A stretch of DNA of 45,535 nucleotides from a bacterium (GTDB lineage: Bacteria; Verrucomicrobiota; Verrucomicrobiia; Limisphaerales; UBA11358), in NCBI GenBank assembly GCA_021813325.1, contig JAKALA010000029.1, positions 1 to 45,535 on the forward strand, written 5' to 3'. Below are positions 41,468 through 45,535 of this stretch, piece after piece; within the stretch, counting starts at the first letter, position 1; every line of letters begins with the position of its first letter. Under the pieces are notes generated by a model, which was not told the origin of the DNA, searched no databases, and saw only the letters and a program-made list of their open reading frames with translations. The position numbers were made by a program, and so were the translations under genes.

Positions 41468-42727
41468 ATGCCCAATGACCAACCAAGCGGTTCGGAGCTC
41501 CCAAGTCCCATTGGGCAAATGCCAACCCGTGACTACGGCGCAGAAACATTCCGAAATTATCGCTATCAGTCAGCCTACGCCGTCGTGTTGCTCGTAGCCG
41601 CCGCCGCCAAGAAAAATGGCTATATGGCCGTTTGGTGTGAGCAGGAGGACGATATTCTGGCTCAGGTCAGCGAAAACTCATTTGATTCCTACCAGGTAAA
41701 AACCCGCAAGCCGGAATTAGGTGAGTGGCGTCTGACGGATGACGCATTTATCAGTGCGGTAAAGGGGTTCATTCGTCTGGACGCTCAATATCCTGGCCGT
41801 TTCCGGCACTTCAATTTTGTCAGTAACGCCGAATGTCTGGAAAGTGACGCCTTAGCGCAAAAGCATCTGTGTCCAAAGCGCCTGGCAGCAGCCGCAGTGA
41901 ATGGCTGTTTATCTGCCGCTGAATTGCCAGAAATCGAAGGCAAAGGGTTCAAGGCATTGCTTGATAAAAGCGAAGCCACGTCGGAAGCCTTGTTCAAAGT
42001 TCTCCAGCGGTTGGGATTTGTTAAGACGCCGGATCGCGAATCTTTTATCGCCGAACTCACCCAAAACCATTTGCGCGAACTCGAATGGTGCCGGCTGCAG
42101 CAACCGAGATTGGAAACCGTGGTGTGGTCGTTGATCGAAATGGTGGACCGGGCATCCTCGCTGTCATCCCAGGATTCCTCCCGGCACCTCGCCCGCCATG
42201 CCGGCGATGGACTGCCCGACCCGCAATTGACCGCCAAATGCATCACGGTCGAGGATTTTATTTTGCGCAGTCGTGAGCTAACAAATCCCGCCTTTCGCTA
42301 TCTTCCGTCGCTGACCACCAGCCCGCTGGGGCAAACGAGCAAGGATTTGAAGCGCTTTAACCGGAAATTGAACCGGGGCGGACTGAATGATTATGCCCAC
42401 TCGTTGCGCAATCAGACGCTTTCAGCGGAAGCTGCGTTCCTTGATCTGGCTACTCGCGGCCCCGAAGGACAGGCAGAATTGACCCAGATTGAAAATGTCG
42501 TCAAAGCCGAATGTGATGCCGCCCACCTGCGCGCCGCGCAGGGGGCGAAGCCTTTTGGCCAGCGAATGTTGATTGATGTTCAGGACAGACTGCATCGCGT
42601 CGCCAGAGAAGAATCGGACAAAGTCGGCAGACAACCTTATGAAGCTTTGATCGGCATGGCAGGTATTTTAACCGAAAGTTGTCCGGTCTGGTGGAGTGAA
42701 AAATTTAATTTGGAGGATCAGCCATGA
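41468..42727 (+). CDS. ABC-three-component nuclease subunit (DUF4297-type)
   Basis: The 419-residue protein starts with a DUF4297/Cap4-like nuclease region. 'YRYQSAYAVVLLVAAAAKK' is followed by 'WCEQEDDILAQVSENSFDSY' and 'QVKTRKPELGEWRLTDD', where E, DD and QxK give a PD-(D/E)xK-type dsDNA nuclease core. The remaining helical part would bind the other components. It overlaps the middle component by 4 nt (ATGA), and the ABC ATPase follows with the same overlap. This is the effector of an ABC-three-component defence set. Confidence 0.78.
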   Translation: MPNDQPSGSELPSPIGQMPTRDYGAETFRNYRYQSAYAVVLLVAAAAKKNGYMAVWCEQEDDILAQVSENSFDSYQVKTRKPELGEWRLTDDAFISAVKGFIRLDAQYPGRFRHFNFVSNAECLESDALAQKHLCPKRLAAAAVNGCLSAAELPEIEGKGFKALLDKSEATSEALFKVLQRLGFVKTPDRESFIAELTQNHLRELEWCRLQQPRLETVVWSLIEMVDRASSLSSQDSSRHLARHAGDGLPDPQLTAKCITVEDFILRSRELTNPAFRYLPSLTTSPLGQTSKDLKRFNRKLNRGGLNDYAHSLRNQTLSAEAAFLDLATRGPEGQAELTQIENVVKAECDAAHLRAAQGAKPFGQRMLIDVQDRLHRVAREESDKVGRQPYEALIGMAGILTESCPVWWSEKFNLEDQP

Positions 42728-43299
42728 GCCTGAAAATTCTGCAACTGGCAGCAGCGGTAGAAAACTCCGACGAGTTCAATGAAGCCCGCCTGCTCTTGTT
42801 GCTAAAAGCTGCCGCCGGCAAAGATGAAATCGCCAAGCCGCTGGAGGGTATAATGAAGCTGGCGAAGATGGATTTCCTGCTTCGGTATCCCAACATGCTG
42901 GTGCGCGCGTTGAATGTCATCGGCGAGTCCAAGAAATCCGCCCTCGCCGCCGCCGCCGCGATTCCCGAACAAGACCGGGACACCATTGAGGCGCGGATGA
43001 TTCGATTCCGATTCGGCCCGTGGGATCCTCGATATCGGCGTTGGCTAAGTATCCTCGTTGCCAAGCAACTGGCCGTTGTTTACCGCGAAGGGCGGACGGT
43101 GAAAATCCAGCTTTCAAAAAACGGCATGGCTTTGTCCGAGCAATTGGCAGAAGCCGAAGCATTCAAACCTCTCGCCGAGCGCGCGAAAGTCGTGAATTCA
43201 GCGGTGGGCAATATGCCATCATCGAAAATCACGGCTTTCGTTTATAAAATAGCACCTGAAATCATCAACATGAAGTGGGGCAACGCCATCGAATTATGA
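42724..43299 (+). CDS. ABC-three-component middle component
   Basis: The 191-residue protein links the nuclease and ATPase genes by 4-nt overlaps on both sides. 'ARMIRFRFGPWDPRYRRWLS' and 'KQLAVVYREGRTVKIQLSKN' form a winged-helix-like segment that is typical of the small middle subunit in ABC-3C systems. Its role is to bridge the nuclease effector and the SMC-like ATPase. Family assignment relies on this layout and the wHTH-like shape. Confidence 0.75.
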   Translation: MSLKILQLAAAVENSDEFNEARLLLLLKAAAGKDEIAKPLEGIMKLAKMDFLLRYPNMLVRALNVIGESKKSALAAAAAIPEQDRDTIEARMIRFRFGPWDPRYRRWLSILVAKQLAVVYREGRTVKIQLSKNGMALSEQLAEAEAFKPLAERAKVVNSAVGNMPSSKITAFVYKIAPEIINMKWGNAIEL

Positions 43300-45245
43300 A
43301 TTTTTCCATCCGTCAGCTAACCGTCAATTGCAAGAAGGAGCGGGACATCCTGCCATTCACCCAATTCAATTACTACTACGGGCAAATGGGCGCTGGCAAA
43401 TCTACCATCGCCCGGCTCATTGATTTCTGTCTCGGCGGCAAGTTGGAATACACGCCCGCCCTACAGCAGGAATTTGTTGCCGCCACTCTGGAGGTTGCGA
43501 TCAATGGGAAAACTCTTTTGCTGACCCGCCACAGCGAGGAAAATAAAATTCACGCGCAATGGACGGAAAACGAGCAGCCCTATGATGTCCTGTTACCCAC
43601 CAGGCAGGCGACCGGTGAAGTTCTCCCTGGCCCCGGCATCGAAGTCCTTTCCGACCTTTTATTTCGCTTATCGGGCGTAAATCCGCCGCGCGTCCGTAAG
43701 GGCAAAGTCAAAGAAGATTCCGAACTGGTTCGGCTCAGTTTTCGCGACCTCTACTGGTATTGCTATCTCGACCAAGATTCGATGGACAGCAGCTTTTTCA
43801 ATCTGGATGACGATGCGAACCCGTTTGTCCGCTTAAAAAGCCGCGACGTTTTGAGGTTCATCGTCGGATTTCATCAGGAAAATGTGTCGGACTTGGAAGC
43901 CGAAATGGAACAGGTCCGAGAAGACCGGTTTCGCAGCGAAGCCGCCGCCCAAGCCATCAAAGAAGCGCTCGAAGCCGAACATTTGGCAACGCCGGTGGAA
44001 ATCGAGGCGTTGCGCCAAAAAATAAAAAAAGACATCGAAGGCTTGGAAATTCAGATTACGGCCATTCGCGCAAAGACCGGTGAGATACGCACGCATGAGA
44101 CTGAACTTCTGCAAACGCGAGGCCGCAAACTTTCAATACAACTATCAGAGATTGATGATGCGTTGAGCGACATTGATCAAAACGTGGCTAAAGACAAGAG
44201 CCACCGCAACACCCTGCTTTCGCTGACCACGCGCCAGAAACGAGCGCAATCAGCACGCTCGGTCTTGACCGGGGTCGCGTTTGCCCAATGTCCGCAGTGC
44301 TACCAAACTTTACAACCCAGGGAAGCTGGTTTGTGTCCGGTGTGCGGGCAGGCGCACGTGGAAATCCTGCAAAGCCCGATTGATGAAGATTCAATTGAAA
44401 CGGATACGAAAGCCCGCGCCGATGAGTTGGATGAGCGCATCAAGTTGCAGTTGGAGGAAACCGGACACCTCCAACGCCAGCGGCAGGGGTTGGTAGCCGA
44501 AAAGACCGTGGTTGATCGAGACCTCAACCAAGCTTCAAAGGAATACGATTCCGCTTATCTGGCTTCCGCTTTGGCGTTGGAAAAAGAGCGCGCCCGTCTC
44601 TTGCAACGGGCCGAAGATTTACGTCAAGTCGAAGCGCTGGCCAATAAGATCGAGCGACTCCAAAAGGAGGCCATCCGTCTAGCGGGGCGAGAAGCCGAAA
44701 TTCGTGCGGAATTGAAAATTGCCCGCGCCAAGGCAGAGCAGGACACTTCAAACCTTGATCTGCTAAAGACGCTTTTCCTTGATTGTTTGCTCCGGTCTCG
44801 GCTTCACGGATTTCTGGCGGATGACTTTGTGGAAATCAATTCGCCCAGCTTTTTGCCGCAGGTGTATGGCCGTAACACCGGCGACATGGTGCAGACTTCC
44901 TTCGCCAACTTGGGTAGCGGTGGAAAGAAAACATTTTTCAAGTGCTGTTTCGCGGTTGCCATTCACAGATTGGCCGCCCGCACCGGCGCGTTCCTGCCAA
45001 AAGTTCTGATCATTGACTCGCCCATGAAGAATATCAGCGAGCGGGAGAATCCCGATCAGTTTGCTGGGTTTCATGAAATGTTGCACGAGTTGGCCGAGAC
45101 TGAACTTAAAGACACCGAGTTCATAGTCATTGATAAGGAAATTTTCCGACCGAAAGACGGGCAGCATTTGAAATTCCAGGAGCGCCACATGAAACCCGAT
45201 GATGCAGAGAATCCGCCGTTGATTAGAAACTACAGGGGTAAATAA
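43296..45245 (+). CDS. SMC-like ABC ATPase with zinc hook (ABC-3C)
   Basis: The 649-residue protein (start at 43296, ATGA overlap with the middle component) has Walker A 'GQMGAGKS' (29-36), coiled coil to about 325, a hinge with two CxxC pairs ('CPQCYQT' and 'CPVCGQAH', about 331-357), coiled coil again, then the signature 'NLGSGGKKTF' (about 538-547) and Walker B 'VLIIDSPMKN' (about 569-578). This is the Rad50/SMC layout of ABC-three-component ATPases, which sense or bind DNA ends and activate the nuclease. Confidence 0.88.
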   Translation: MNFSIRQLTVNCKKERDILPFTQFNYYYGQMGAGKSTIARLIDFCLGGKLEYTPALQQEFVAATLEVAINGKTLLLTRHSEENKIHAQWTENEQPYDVLLPTRQATGEVLPGPGIEVLSDLLFRLSGVNPPRVRKGKVKEDSELVRLSFRDLYWYCYLDQDSMDSSFFNLDDDANPFVRLKSRDVLRFIVGFHQENVSDLEAEMEQVREDRFRSEAAAQAIKEALEAEHLATPVEIEALRQKIKKDIEGLEIQITAIRAKTGEIRTHETELLQTRGRKLSIQLSEIDDALSDIDQNVAKDKSHRNTLLSLTTRQKRAQSARSVLTGVAFAQCPQCYQTLQPREAGLCPVCGQAHVEILQSPIDEDSIETDTKARADELDERIKLQLEETGHLQRQRQGLVAEKTVVDRDLNQASKEYDSAYLASALALEKERARLLQRAEDLRQVEALANKIERLQKEAIRLAGREAEIRAELKIARAKAEQDTSNLDLLKTLFLDCLLRSRLHGFLADDFVEINSPSFLPQVYGRNTGDMVQTSFANLGSGGKKTFFKCCFAVAIHRLAARTGAFLPKVLIIDSPMKNISERENPDQFAGFHEMLHELAETELKDTEFIVIDKEIFRPKDGQHLKFQERHMKPDDAENPPLIRNYRGK

Positions 45246-45255
45246 TCTTAGCTCC

Positions 45256-45324
45256 ATGAATTTCCAAGCCTACGATTTCTGTGGCTGTTACGAACATGGT
45301 AAGGTCAAACGCCCGCTGCCATGA
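45256..45324 (+). CDS. Possible 22-residue peptide
   Basis: An ATG at 45256 opens a 22-codon frame ('MNFQAYDFCGCYEHGKVKRP', then LP) that ends with TGA overlapping the next ATG as ATGA at 45321-45324. The composition looks like a short Cys/His peptide. No ribosome-binding site is seen, and I cannot tell it from chance except by the overlap. Confidence 0.3.
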   Translation: MNFQAYDFCGCYEHGKVKRPLP

Positions 45325-45535
45325 GCCAGACCAAATCATTCCAGGCCAGACGCGAGGCACTGGTGCTTCGCTTGCGGGACCAGGAAAAACTGACCTTCCA
45401 GCAAATCGGCGACCGGTTCGACCGCTCCGCTTGTCGGGCCGCGCAGATTTATCAAGCCGCCCGCCGCAAAATCCAATTTCCTCCCAACGGCCTGTCCAAC
45501 CGGCTCAATCATCTTCTGGCCAATGCCGGCTTCAC
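45321..45535 (+). CDS. HTH-containing protein, partial (runs off the window)
   Basis: The frame starts at 45321 with 'MSQTKSFQARREALVLRLRD' and remains open to the right edge (71 full codons). It holds 'KLTFQQIGDRFDRSACRAAQ', a sigma region-4-like helix-turn-helix. It is probably a small DNA-binding protein. Its 5' end overlaps the possible peptide by 4 nt. The remainder lies outside this window. Confidence 0.6.
   Translation, partial: MSQTKSFQARREALVLRLRDQEKLTFQQIGDRFDRSACRAAQIYQAARRKIQFPPNGLSNRLNHLLANAGF

Overview
This window looks like part of a bacterial chromosome that carries a tRNA-associated, mobilizable genomic island. No ribosomal or phylogenetic marker gene is present. The moderately GC-rich coding and the gene families suggest a Verrucomicrobiota-like or similar environmental host, but that is inference.

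Layout. (1) 1-1.6 kb: the tail of a possible gene, a HigB/HigA toxin-antitoxin pair with a palindromic operator candidate, and tRNA-Leu(UAA) on the minus strand. (2) 1.67-3.5 kb: a tyrosine integrase and a small zinc-ribbon membrane protein. (3) 3.9-19.4 kb: a large arsenic/redox/efflux island, all on the minus strand, in two blocks that each have an ArsR repressor. The block nearer the integrase is arsR-arsC-arsC-arsD-arsA-acr3 (plus a DoxX fragment). It has a readable TTGACA-N17-TATCTT promoter and an inverted-repeat operator. The distal block runs arsR2-tolC-MFP-RND, FmdE-like lipoprotein, ArsP-type permease, two thioredoxins, a DGC protein, an ArsF-type thioredoxin and a CcdA-type membrane protein. 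(4) 19.5-26.6 kb: a compact mobilization module. It has a MobF (TrwC-like) relaxase on the minus strand and, divergently, a small protein, a striking array of 12-bp-phased GTTGC repeats, an HTH-like protein, a ParA-like ATPase, a small membrane protein and a VirD4/TrwB-like coupling ATPase. No type IV secretion channel is seen, so the island would need a helper. (5) 26.6-28.7 kb: small unknown genes between two near-identical repeats of about 215 bp. (6) 28.8-45.2 kb: a defence island on the plus strand. It has a PLD-nuclease/SNF2 helicase fusion, an Eco57I/PglX-class DNA methyltransferase, a nuclease-ATPase fusion, a UvrD-like helicase, a short DprA-like protein, then an ABC-three-component set (DUF4297-type nuclease, middle component, SMC-like ATPase with a zinc hook). 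The window ends inside another HTH gene.

How it fits together. The metal/arsenical block reduces arsenate (two ArsC enzymes), passes arsenite from ArsD to ArsA and exports it through Acr3. The second block probably supports organo-arsenical or other toxicant chemistry in the periplasm and export by RND and ArsP pumps. The relaxase, coupling protein and ParA-like genes would move the island. The helicase-methyltransferase group and the ABC-three-component set would act against phages or plasmids.

The most interesting signals are: the 12-bp-phased array in front of the HTH/ParA genes, which recalls the stb region of plasmid R388; the defence cluster, whose methyltransferase changes base composition right after its NPPY motif and is followed by a detached C-terminal peptide; and the paired stem-loop-containing repeats that bracket a small gene cassette. 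The sequence alone cannot show how novel any of these are.
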